This document shows, piece after piece, positions 1 to 11,780 of a DNA stretch of 64,000 bases. The notes under the pieces were generated by a model. The model saw only the letters and a list, made by a program, of their open reading frames with translations. It had not been told where the DNA came from and ran no database searches. The translations under genes and the position numbers were made by a program. The DNA is taken from contig CM076651.1 in the NCBI GenBank assembly GCA_038496675.1, positions 8,171,170-8,235,169 on the forward strand, given 5' to 3'. Within the stretch, counting starts at the first letter, position 1; each line of letters begins with the position of its first letter. Source of the stretch: Rachycentron canadum (taxonomy: Eukaryota; Chordata; Actinopteri; Carangiformes; Rachycentridae).

Positions 1-3000
1 TATTACACAGAAACACACCAATATACACACACTGTGCCTCTGGCTTTCAATCCCCTGCCTATAGTTTATTTTCTCTCTGGAGAGGTCTGCTCACTTAAGA
101 CTGGTTATTACTCTGGTGAGTCAGCTATTCATTCAGAGGCAAACAGAGGAGGGGGCGGTTTGGCTTTGATGCTTTTATTCTTGAATTGTTTTAATCTTTG
201 TGCGACAAATGAGTGATCAGACTCAAGAGAGTATACAAAGAGTGTAAACTGTAATAAGTCACCTTCACATGACACCACAGTATCTGCAGAAGTATGCAGA
301 TCAGTGTTTAGTGTTTGATGTGGTTTGTCCACCACTTTGGTCCACACTGACATCAAAAAACTATTGGCTGAATTTATATGGATGTTCAATATTCAAAGGT
401 GGGTGTATTTTAGTAAAAATGAAGTGATATGACTCTGAGAAGGGCTGTTCAACTCCACCCACACCTTCTTCAGCCATGTTAGTAGCTCAGGAGGAAGAGG
501 AACAGGGTTAAACAAAGAGATTAAACCTCACCAACATTATTTGGAAATGTAAGCAAGGTTTTTGTTCATGGAAATCCCAACACACAACCATTGTTGCACG
601 TTGTTCATGTATGTTTATGTAACACCCCCCAAATTCAAGATGAGTGATCAAAAATATTTCAGGAAGAGAAAAAACACTTTGATTATCTGACACATATTTA
701 TATGTAACAAATCAATACATGAATAATTAATCTGGGGACACAGGCTTAGAATTTGGGCACTTAAATCTAATGCCGCCATCATCAGGTCAAAATTTTTGTT
801 TGTCCAATACTAAATATGTTCTCATCAGCCTTAATTACACTTTATATAACTTAGCATGCTAATTTCCTAAGCAAAGATGGTGAACATGCTAAACATCAGC
901 CTTAGCTTTGTAATTGTGAGTATATTGCTTCGCAGTGATGGTAGCCCATACAACAATGTAAAAAGGCCCCATTACAGGTAAAAGTCCTGCATTAAGCAAT
1001 CCAAAAAAAGAAAAAAAATATTTATTATTAAATAATTATCAGCATAATTGACATTATCAAAAGAAAGAATACTCAAGTTGCAGATAATTGGCTCTGTGAC
1101 TAATGTATTGTAATAAATTACCAAGCTAGAGGTAAGCTAGAGTCTCTCTCCAAAGGGATGCCAGATTAATCAGAAGATTTGGGAGAAACAAGAAGAAAAA
1201 ACTTGCAGCACAAATCTGCTTCCAGATTTATAACTTTGTAAAAAAGTTGAGAAGGAAATGTCTCTTCTGTGAAACTGCAGCAACTCATAAACATTGGTTA
1301 CATCAAAGAGAACTACACATGAGCCAAAAAGGGTTGAAAACCATGGGTTCAGTTCAAGTAAAAATGCAGCGGAGTAAAGCAGTGGTTTTCAAACTTTTTC
1401 ACATTCTGGGCCCCTAAACTCACACAAATTAGACCACACATCCCATTTGATTTGACATGATTTTAGCTTTTAGATGTTTTATCACAGAAAATATTTGACC
1501 AAAGTAATCATATATTCTGTCATTGTGTCAGTTATGGATGAAATAATAGTGGATTCAAGGATCCTTTTGTGAACCATTGGAGCAAAGTACCTTTAAACCG
1601 TACTTAAGTTCAGTTCTTGAGTGAATTTATTTAGTTACTTTTGACCATTGGCCACTAGCATGGCTGGAGATGCTGTCTCTCTTATTAATATTAATCCCCT
1701 TATTTATTTTCATAAAGTTTATTCATGTATGAAGGTACTTGGTACAGTTTGAAATTTTCTAGTTTTTCCATGTTGAAATCCTGGTTGTATCACAGTCCTA
1801 AATTACACAAAATACTCAACAGGATGCAACAAATGCAGATAAATTTTAGTGTTGGTCACCGTGGGCACCGACTGCTCACTTTTGCATTGAAATAGCAATT
1901 TCCCTGTGATAGCTGTTTAAGGACACTGCATAATAACAGTGAAACTTTCTGCACTTTACTCTGACAGCTTTAAAGTATATGAAAACATCCCCATAAAACA
2001 ACAAAGCACTAATGTATTGAACTTACCCTGCTGAGACATTTTTTAGCAGCTCACAAATTGCAAGACTGTATTAAGACCTCACTAAATGGATGGCAAAGTG
2101 CATGGATTTGTGATTTAGATATTCCCTTAAAATCTGATGTTGCTCTAAAAACAGATATGTATAATTATGTGCATAATGATTAATTATAGCAGAGCTCTGT
2201 TGAGTGCTTTTCAATACATGGGAAATTGTGTGTGAGTGACAGCTTTATTGATCACAGAGCTCTGAGGATTGAGGATTACACATAGCCTGTGTAAACTGCA
2301 GTTGGTGCGTAATGTATTAAATTCTCTGAAAAAGTGGGATTGATTGGTTTTTTTGAAGCACCTTTTTTGAAGTGGCAAAGTGGTGTGAAAAATATGTACA
2401 TCACAATACGCAACTAAATTGTATTTTCACGTTCAGAAGTCAGTATTTCTCTGTCATTGCCCACTTACACTTACTGCTTCATGTTCCATATGATTTCTGA
2501 TGCAGGAAACCTTTTTCACATATGCACAATAATTTATTCATCCATCATAACAAGCAGAGCAAGCAGCCACAGTATGCATGCTGTGCAGAGTGTGCATAAT
2601 ACATGTTTGACGTTTTTTTTTTTTTTGCTCTCGCCACCCCTGTCACAACTTCAAATATTCAACAAGAAGCAGAAGCAAGTGTTACCTGACATCAGCTCAC
2701 ATCAGCAGATCAATCAGATGCTGTGAACATTGCCATGCATGCATCATGCACATGAATTTAACGTTCATGTAGGGATTGATTTATTCATGAAGTACAGTAA
2801 GTGCAGCCACTGTATGAGCTGACACATTTATGCTTTAATTTGCAGGAAGAGGGCACAGCCTTTCTGACAGCTGGGTTTTCTCCTCCAGATGTTCTATTAG
2901 CCTCCAGGGTTCACATAGTCTGTGATCAATAAGTGTAAATGAATGTGTAGTCAAGGCCACCTACAACAGGCTGATAACATCAGATTAGGTAAAAATGGGA

Positions 3001-5419
3001 ACATTCAGTAGCTTAACCAAGGTTTTCTTTACTGGATGATTTTAAGCCATGTTGCTGTCTGTCTGTTTGGGTCCACCATGTTGGTCCAGACTGAAATATA
3101 TCAACATCAAAATTTTGTACAAACTTTCACGGTGCCCAAAGGATGAAGCTTTCTCAAGGTTGTATGGTTTTGAGTGACATATCTAATCAGTTGGATGGAT
3201 TGCCATGAAATTTGGTAGACATTCATGTTCCCTTCAAGTGATTCCCTTTCTACTAGCACTGGGTCGTTATTTAACTTTGTCCAATACTTTGGTTTATGCA
3301 AAAACAAAGTTAGCCTCAGCAGCAGCCTATTTGTATTTTGTGTTAATCAGCAAAGGTTAGCATGACAAGCTGTAGCACAAGAAGATCGAGAGCTGCCGTC
3401 CTCCGTCAAGATGGCAGGAAGTCAAAAAAACATGAGAATCTTTTTTCATTAATACATAACATTTAAATAGTGGGTCGCCACCACATATTTTCAGGCAGTT
3501 TCTCCTGGAAGACATTGATAATGTTGAATTTTTAAATTTCATGAATTGTGACATACATTATTGTCCCAAGAATGAATGAAAGAGCTCAAACCCTGACTCC
3601 TTTCTCACCTTCAGACAGCTGGCCACTTGTGCACCAGGTGGGTGTCCCTTTCATAAAGTTCATTCTGATATCAAAATGGTGTGGGAGGAGGTTTCTGAAA
3701 CTATTCAGCCACCTGCCAAGCAGTTCTGATGAAGTATACTGGCACCTTATTAAGCAGTGTTGAACTGCTGGCAAGGCTGTAGACTCTTCATCTTGTCCAC
3801 TAGAAACAAACTTTTCTTCTCAAAGAATCATTACATTATAATTCAACTACTATTCCTTTGCTTTTATTGATGGCACAGAATGTGTTTTCCACTCAGATTG
3901 ATGTCTTCCTCTGAAAACAGCAGGCCCTTCCTGACTTTACATGGTAGATAGATGGTTGAAATGCTTTAACTGCCCCTGGCAGGACCCAAACTCTTTCTCA
4001 GCAATTACTGGGTTGGTTTGTTCTTTCTAATCATAGATATGTCATCGTGTGCCATAACACTGAACAATAGCCTGCTTCAAGCATTAGCAGCTAGCCCCCC
4101 CCCCCCCCGTCTCTCTGTCTGTCTCTTTCACTTTGCATCCCTGTTCTCCATTGCTCCTTGCTCTCCCGCTCTCTCACTCACTCTCCCTGCATGAGTTATG
4201 TGACTCATATAACACTAAATGGAAGATTAACTCTTTGCTGAAGAAAGCTCCATGTAATGTTTCTGTCTGTTTACGATCACGCACTTATGGCTTTTTAAAC
4301 GTGTCATATGGGCTTTTGATGATATCTCTCACGGCTTCAATCTAAAATCTGTGTCTTGCTTTTCCCTAAAAAATAAAAGGACTGGCTGTGATGCTTGGTC
4401 TCCATGGTAACATCAGGTCCATTAAAAGTGCCATAAAGAGCATGTGAGGGAATCTTAAATCACCAGTCTGCCAGTCTCCATCACCTCACTGGGTTGATTG
4501 TGTAACCCAGAGGGAGGCCTCCGTTCTTGCTTCTCCAATTTTCTTCTTCCACTTTCCTTGTCTCTCTCTCTCTCTCTTTCTGTCATGCATGCTCTTTTTC
4601 TCTCATACTTTTTCTGTCATATACACACATGTTGACACACAGCCACACACACATACACACGCACACACTCATATCAAACTGAGACAAACACTGACCCCCA
4701 GTGGAAAACCACTGTTAGAGTTTTGAAGAGTTATAAATAAAGACATTTACAGTTTAGTAGTATTTGTACTTCACCAGTACTACAGGTGTTTCCATTTTAT
4801 GCTATTTTATACTTCACGGTACAAGTCAAAACCTTAAGTTTACAAATTCATTAAAGACTGTATCATGAGATATTTAAACCATTTGTTCCAGACCTGACTG
4901 GCTTTAACCCATTGAACAACAATGGTTCTTTTATCATATTTTCAAATGTCTACTTGTGTAGACTTTTGTGTATTTCTGTATCAGAACTTAAATTAATGCT
5001 AATGCTAATGCTAATAAATCCATCATGTTTATCTTTTGACACTTTAGAGGGGCCCAACCACTAGTATAGGAACTAATGGACTGAACCACTGGATATGTAC
5101 TAATTAAAACTAGTTCAACTCGATCACTTACAACAATAAAATGCTGCTTACACATTGATGCATCAGTATTAATAATCTAATCTTGACCATATATAACATA
5201 TCAATCACAGGCAGCCTTTCACCTTTAATAGCTAAAGCACATTTTGAATTTCTTCATGGGATTAATAAAGTAATCATCAGTATATCTGCATTTTACAGAT
5301 AACAATTGTTCTTTTACTTAAGTGAGATTTGAAGTTCAGGACTGAGTTGTAATTGAGTATTTTTACAATGTTGGTACTTCTACTTGCAAATTTTAAAAAA
5401 TCTTTCTCATCTGTCTTAG
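1..5419. other. Non-coding upstream/intronic sequence of asic1
   Basis: I see no exon with a conserved protein and flanking splice sites in this stretch. The asic1 exon at 5420 starts with a splice acceptor, so at least the right part is intron; the exons for the channel's N-terminus, first membrane helix and finger/thumb start must lie left of the window. It holds a poly-C run (about 4096-4108), a short (TC)n run (4561-4577), a (TAATGC)4-like run near 4993-5017, a repeat copy at 3058-3310, a hAT-like fragment ('CAGTGGTTTTCAAACTTTTTC') near 1380-1500, and pieces of the 'GTACTT' percomorph repeat near 4735-4830 and 5290-5400. Confidence 0.7.
3058..3310 (+). repeat. Dispersed repeat, 'GGTCCAGACTGAAATAT' family
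   Basis: The block with GGTCCAGACTGAAATAT, then a TGGATGGATTGCCATGAAAT stretch and 'AGACATTCATGTTCCC', recurs at 11545-11780 and, weaker, at about 305-400. I know this motif set as a common interspersed repeat in percomorph genomes. Its class (SINE, LINE tail or DNA element) cannot be decided by eye. Confidence 0.6.
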
Positions 5420-7310
5420 GTCTTCACTCGCTATGGCAAGTGTTATACCTTTAACGCAGGCGGTGATGGACGACCTCCCCTCATCACCACCAAGGGAGGT
5501 ATGGGTAATGGACTTGAGCTTATGCTGGATATTCAGCAGGATGAATACCTGCCAGTCTGGGGAGAAACAGGTGAGGGAAACATCATTTACTCTGCCAGTA
5601 GTTGGAAAATCTGATCATCTGTCATACTATAGCAGTATATGTGGGCAGGTTGTGTGCTCAGTTTGTGTGCTGGTGTGTGTGGGTGTTAATCTCTCTGTGA
5701 AACTCAGACAGAAAAGTAAAGAGATTTATGATGAGAGAGATAACTTTTCAGTGTGTTACACTGATCTATTTATCTTCCTGCAGATGAGACATCGTTTGAA
5801 GCTGGGGTCAAAGTTCAGATCCACAGTCAGGACGAGCCGTCCTTCATCGACCAGCTCGGGTTTGGAGTGGCACCCGGGTTTCAGACATTTGTTTCCTGCC
5901 AAGAACAAAGGGTACAAGCTTTTGCATCTGACATGTAACCAAAGATTTCTCTGGTTCATTACAACTTCTTTCTTATGTCTCATTTATGTTCTTGCTTCCA
6001 TCAATTTGATCAATTAAACATACCAAAGCAATCACAACTGGACAACATTACAAAGTCCAACGGCACAAGAAAGATGAATGGCCAGGTGATCAGACCAGGG
6101 CTGCAACTAACAATTATTTTTATTATCGATTAGTCTGTCCAATCTTTGCCAAGGTGACATCTCCAAATTGCTCATTTGGTCCATTTGTCAAAAACAACTA
6201 ATTTTATGATCATTTATGGCAAAAAAAAGCAGAAAGTTCTCAAATTGAGGCACTGCTGACACTGTCTGACATTTTTGCTTTAAAAAAAATGAAATGATTC
6301 ACTGCTTATCAAAATAGACTTTAATAAAAGGCTAAGCAAAAATGTGCAACTCAACTATAAACTGTGTGTCTACTAAAGCTCAAACAAGCTACTATTTTGA
6401 TAGTATAAATCAACGGTTTTAACAGTTTTTTCAGGTAAAATTGCAATTGTATAACAAGCAACGTGATGCTTGATGTGTTGCAGCTGATATATCTTCCACC
6501 ACCCTGGGGAGACTGTAAGGTGACGCCCATGGACTCAGACTTCTTTGACAGTTATAGCATCACAGCTTGTCGCATTGACTGTGAAACGCGCTACCTGGTG
6601 GACAACTGCAACTGTCGCATGGTGCACATGCCTGGTAGGGAAGCGCTCTTACTGTCTGCTGAGTCAGAGTTATTTCACTGATGCTGCAAAGAAAAATGAC
6701 TTCAGTCACTTCAAAAAGAAGAGACAGCAGAGAAGAGTAAATTGATGGGACTGTGTTGCTTTGCCTGCAGGCGATGCACCGTACTGCACCCCTGAACTGT
6801 ACAAAGAATGTGCTGACCCAGCTCTTGGTAAACAAAAGTTTGGCCACACACACACACATACACACATACACACACTATTTTTCTTTTGATGACATTACAT
6901 ACAGTTGTTTTATTTTCTGGTTCAACAATAACCATGACTTGCCTCAACTTAACTCTAACCTAATCCTCACCTTAACAACTGATCCAAAAATCAGCTTTAT
7001 CCAAATGGGGGAGCCCCAAAGGTAGCCTATGACAGAGACACACACGTCATCCCATGACATCTTCATTGTCACACTGATCTGTTCCAAAGGTCAAGCTGAG
7101 CTCTGGTTTTCTTCTCTCTAGATTTCCTGGTGGAGAGAGACAATGATTTTTGTGTTTGCGAGACACCATGCAACATGACCAGATACAGCAAAGAGCTGTC
7201 CTTTGTCAAGATCCCCAGCAAGGCCTCTGCTAAATATCTTGCAAAGAAATACAACAAATCTGAGCAATATATTAAGTACGTATGTAAAGCACACACACAT
7301 ACATACATAC

Positions 7311-7390
<80 letters not shown>

Positions 7391-8440
7391 GTGTGTGTAT
7401 AAAAAGTACAATTAGACTTAAAAACATCCTTATATCTGCTGGTGCTTACAATGTGTGTTATAAACATACACACAGACACACACATATATACATATATTAT
7501 ATAAATAAGCAATATATATATATGTACTATATTATTTATGCTAAATTGCTGGAGTTTTATTAATTAAAATATTGCCCAAAATTGAATATTAATGTTTTGA
7601 CTGTCTTATTTTGTCTCCATAGGGAGAACATCCTGGTTTTAGACATCTTTTTTGAAGCTCTCAACTATGAGACTATTGAACAAAAGAAGGCTTATGAAGT
7701 GGCTGGACTTTTAGGTACAGTTTTATTAATATTGATTATATACTGTTGATGGGTTATATTTATGATTTATAGTATATGATTCTAATTTCTCATATTCTTT
7801 TTATTCCAGGTGATATTGGTGGTCAGATGGGACTTTTTATTGGGGCAAGCATACTCACTATTCTTGAGCTATTTGACTACCTTTATGAGGTGAGACTTCT
7901 TTACTAAATTGTCCATTTGGAAGAATAATCTTGCTGTATTTAGGTATTTACCTAATACAGAGCTGCAACTATCAATGAAGTCTTATCAGATGTAATTTCC
8001 CTGAGAATTTTAACAATCTGAGGGGAGTTACAGTACATTATGAAAAAATGTACACATGTTGATATTTTATGGGCAGACTTCAACTGCACATATTTTGTTT
8101 TAGATTTAGGCCAAGAAACAAGAAAAAGCATATCTCCAAACAGCTTTTAATGTTTCGTGTTGTGAAATAAAATCTGATTAAGTGACTGATTGAAGAGAGA
8201 ATTAATTGACCTCAGCATTTCTATAACATAAACTGATGAATGTTGTTTCTCTTTTCCTTCAATGTTGAGCCAAAGGGGGCAGGTTGTTAATCATGTTGAC
8301 CTACTCTGTGATCCTCTCAGGTGATAAAGTACAAGCTGTGCCGCTGCTCTGATAAGAAGCACAAGCACAACAATAACAACGACCAAGGAACAGTACTGAG
8401 CTTAGATGATGTCAAGTGTCATGTCAGTAACTTTCACTAG
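5420..8440 (+). CDS. asic1: Acid-sensing ion channel 1, C-terminal 310 residues (5' partial)
   Basis: Proton-gated, amiloride-sensitive sodium channel subunit of the DEG/ENaC family, acting as a trimer in the neuronal plasma membrane. Exons joined in frame: 5420-5570, 5784-5911, 6484-6634, 6771-6827, 7122-7275, 7623-7714, 7810-7889, 8321-8440 (933 nt, stop TAG at 8438). The product starts [11 protein letters not shown] and carries the cysteine-rich thumb/palm ([34 protein letters not shown]), two conserved N-glycosylation sequons (NMT, NKS), and the second membrane helix with the FIGAS selectivity-filter motif (GAS). The cytoplasmic tail is short, ending [14 protein letters not shown], without the usual ...DFTC end. 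The N-terminal exons are outside the window. Paralogue choice (asic1 rather than asic2/4) rests on sequence remembered from human ASIC1 and linkage to gpd1. Confidence 0.93.
6099..6325. repeat. MITE-like element, 'GGGCTGCAACTAA' family, copy A
   Basis: Begins GGGCTGCAACTAACAATTAT followed by an ATTATCGATTAGTCTGTC stretch and lies in an asic1 intron. The same ends and AT-rich core recur at 44690-44925 and 57990-58310 and, more decayed, near 7960-8220, 17530-17790 and 32990-33290. This is a common non-autonomous teleost DNA element; hAT affinity is my recollection, not shown here. Confidence 0.6.
7290..7399. repeat. Compound microsatellite (CA)n-(CATA)n-(TG)n-(TCTG)n
   Basis: A short CA/CATA run is followed directly by about 40 nt of TG, nine or so TCTG units and more TG. 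It starts 15 nt after the asic1 donor at 7276. The CA and TG halves are complementary and could pair. Several apparent open frames here are just this repeat read in different frames. Confidence 0.95.
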
Positions 8441-9689
8441 GCGTCTGCAGCCCTGAGGAGGAGACACTCTCTTGTCTCTGAGTGGTTTCATGAACATTGT
8501 TCATTGCTGGAGCAGACGTCTAGAGCCACAGAGAAAGTGTCTGAACTGTGCCTGTTGAGGTTTTGTGAGCAACGACGTGAATACAATAATGTGACTGTAG
8601 TAAGGAGGCTGCCACACAGACAGCAGGACAACAGAAAGCAGTGATCAACATGTGATGTATCCAAAACTTTTTTTAAATTAATTTTCAATATAATTGATGT
8701 GATGGAGTTTTTTGATTTTCATTTTTAAAATGTCATTTGGTTGTTTTAAAAATGGGCATGTCAGCACACATATTACAAACATGTAATTGAACATAAACTG
8801 AGGAAAACTATTTTAATTGTAAATTAATTAGCAGCCTTATAAATATTCACTGGGTTTGAAATAGATGTTTTTTCATGGATTAATTATGGAGGTCAACAAT
8901 GAATTTAACACAAGTAACTAAACCGACTAAAACATTGTTTCCAATTTCCCTGTAAATAAACATCCTGTTTCCTGTTAGCTTTCAAGAACTTATGGCAGAC
9001 TTGTAAAGTGTTACCATTTTGTTTTCATCCACCGTTCTTCATCTGTCAATTTTCATCAAATGTCCATTTTTATATTCAAGTCATTCAGCCTCATCTTCAG
9101 ACAGTCTTCCCTGTGCATTTTGCCAGTATACTGTACTACCTCATCTTGCAGGGTGACAGCACTATGAAGCCTTTGTGAGCCAAGCAAATTAATAACAAAT
9201 AAATTTTGTGGAATTTTGTTTAGTAGACCAGGTTAAAAAAAATTGGAATTTAAGCAAGTCTACCCAACATTGGCTGAGCAGCAGTCATAGTCATGTCATA
9301 GCTGAAAAAGCTCAGGTGTAAATAATAACATTAATGTTGGCTGAATTCAATTTAATGGCTTAATTTTAAGGGCCTGGTGCAGTCTAAACGTATTTTAATA
9401 GAACAGACCTATAGTTAATGTTATTAGTTATACCTGTGCTTTTCCGCCTGTGATACATCTAAATGTTTGCTGTGGATATGCTACAATAATAAGACAATTA
9501 CAAGATAAGGACGAATGATAATATTTGGTAAACAGAAGTAGTAGAGGTATTAAGTCATTAAATGGACTCTGTAATGACCATTTTGAAGCAATATTTCAAA
9601 TTAGCTGACATTAGCTTCTGTAAGCTACCAGTCAAAATAAACCAAGTAGCCTAAGGTTGTAGCATTAATGTATGAATGTATTGAACTGA

Positions 9690-10000
9690 ACTGAGAATAG
9701 TTTGACACTTTGGGAGATTCACATAAGAGAGATCAATACAATTCTCATGTCTTTTCATTAAATATGAAGCTACAACCAGCAACAAATAGCTTAGCATAAA
9801 GAATGGAAACGGGGGAAGTAGCTAGCCCATGTCTCAAATGTTAACAAAATCCATTTAACACCACATCTAAAGCGCATTAATTAACATCTTGATTGGTTAA
9901 TTTGTACTTGAACAAGTCATACAAACAACAATTTACTGTTCTATGATTTCGATCTGTTGTGTTTACACTCAAGGTAGCTGTTTCCCCCTGGTGCTAATCT
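9690..10000 (+). repeat. Dispersed percomorph repeat, 'AGTTTGACACTTTGGGAGAT' family
   Basis: The order of motifs (TTTGACACTTTGGGAGAT, CAATTCTCATGTCTTTTCAT, AAATATGAAGCTACAACCAGC, TTAGCATAAAGAATGGAAAC, TAACAAAATCCATTTAACA) matches a repeat I know to be abundant in perch-like fish. No coding capacity is visible. Confidence 0.65.
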
Positions 10001-10531
10001 TTGAGCTAAAATTATAGCAATTGTTGTAAGAGTTGAGCTTAAACGGCTATTTTACAATGACATAGAGATGGATCCACAGCAGCAAAACTTCATGTACACA
10101 AACCAGATTATGAACAAATATTAAAGCTCTTCACCGTGTCATGCAGGTGCTACATACTGTATAATTTGCCTTCAAGTTCCCTGTCATGACAATGACTGTA
10201 TACTGTAGATCTCAGAAGAAATTAGAGATATAAAGAGATATTTCCTGACACATATACAGGAACATTTTTTACATAATGACGTATGTAAAGGCTGTTCAAA
10301 ACATTTAAGGGATTTTACGTCCAGGTGTATTATAATGATGAGAGAAAATTAATGAGAATAAATATGTTGAATGTGTTTTTTCCATCTTCTAGGGCTCTAA
10401 CTTGCATGTAGCACTGTACAGTAGGCATCTTAATTGTGGTCCATCGATTAACTGATAATCTGCACTCCCAACCGCAGTTTGTGTCTATCATCTGTCTCTG
10501 TGTTTGGTTGTATATTGTGAGCATATTTTTA

Positions 10532-10533
<2 letters not shown>

Positions 10534-10594
<61 letters not shown>
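10534..10594. repeat. (GT)n microsatellite
   Basis: About 30 uninterrupted GT dinucleotides in the asic1-gpd1 spacer. Confidence 0.97.
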
Positions 10595-10597
<3 letters not shown>

Positions 10598-11544
10598 AAA
10601 TGTTGCCCAATGTCTGAGCCAAATTCAGAAGCTGATAATAGGAAAATTTGAGATCCCGTCCTCATATCCAAAAACACTGTTTCTGTTATCAGTTAGACCA
10701 ACATCCCATGGTAAAATATTCTTTTGTTATCTATCTGCTATGGTGTTCTCAATAGAAAATGGGAATTGTATAGCATGTAGCTGTGTAGTGTTATTATCAA
10801 GCACAATCATATCATCAGTTGTAATTTAATGTAAATACTGCAATGACTATGGATAATAATCCTAGTGTATTAGCATAGTCTGATATGTCTAATGTTGTAC
10901 TTGCTATATTTATTTAATATAGACTAGCTGTGTGCCTCTATTCAGTTTTTGTGTACATATGATTGCAGATGGTTTATTTCTTAAAAGTATATTTATCAAA
11001 GACAATATTCAAGTATGAGGCTCTTTTTTTTCTTTGTACTGCTACAGTCACAGCTAAATATACTGTTTTCATCCGTAAATGAAAATGAACGGCAGGATTG
11101 TTGTTTGTGTCCACTGCATGAGGTCATGCATCTCCAATAACTCTGGCCGCCATGCTTCCAGATTTTGTTATACTTATGCCTCTATTTTTAATTATCCATT
11201 TTTATTTGAGATATGAAAAAAAAAGATTATTTTAGTCTGGTGATGTATCAATAAATGATGATCTTGAAGCAGTTGTAATATGAAAGATTAAATGCTAACT
11301 TTATGCAGCTTTTATTCACTTGAAAGTGTTCTATGTCATCATTTGGGGAATAGAGGGGGTAACTCTCATTCATACACTCATAAGGTACACTTTAATAGGA
11401 CAGTATCCAGTCTGAGTTGTCTTTTGGAATAAGGATGTGGAATATAAATTAAATTGATCCACAGCAGAAAGTGTTTTCTTTTTTACTGTATATCATTATC
11501 ATACATTTCTGCTTGTTTACCATCATTATTATCTAGGGATGGCA

Positions 11545-11780
11545 CTGTCAGTCGGTCCACAACTTTGGTCCAGACTGAAATATCTCAACAATTTTTGGAT
11601 CAATAGCCGTGGCATTTTATACAGACACTGATAATCCCCACGGGATGAATCCTATTGACTTTGATGAGCCACCTGACTTTTCTTCTTTTGCCACCACGAG
11701 GTTGACATTTGTGGTTTTAAAGTGAGGAGTCTTGACTATTTGACTGATTGCCATGAATTTTTGGGTTGACTTGTAATAAT
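11545..11780 (+). repeat. Dispersed repeat, 'GGTCCAGACTGAAATAT' family, second copy
   Basis: Shares TTTGGTCCAGACTGAAATAT, CTCAACAATTTTTGGATCAA and a 'CATGAATTTTTGG' block with the copy at 3058-3310, in the same orientation. Confidence 0.6.

Noticed and set aside
34..389. Frames of 60 and 86 codons at the left end, considered as an asic1 5' exon
   Set aside because: No match to the channel's N-terminus or first membrane helix, and no convincing splice sites.
7069..7563. Several overlapping frames rich in Cys-Val or Thr-His
   Set aside because: They are the CA/TG/TCTG microsatellite read in different frames next to a real asic1 exon.
10330..10829. Frames rich in Cys-Val and Thr-His
   Set aside because: Translations of the (GT)n array at 10534-10594.
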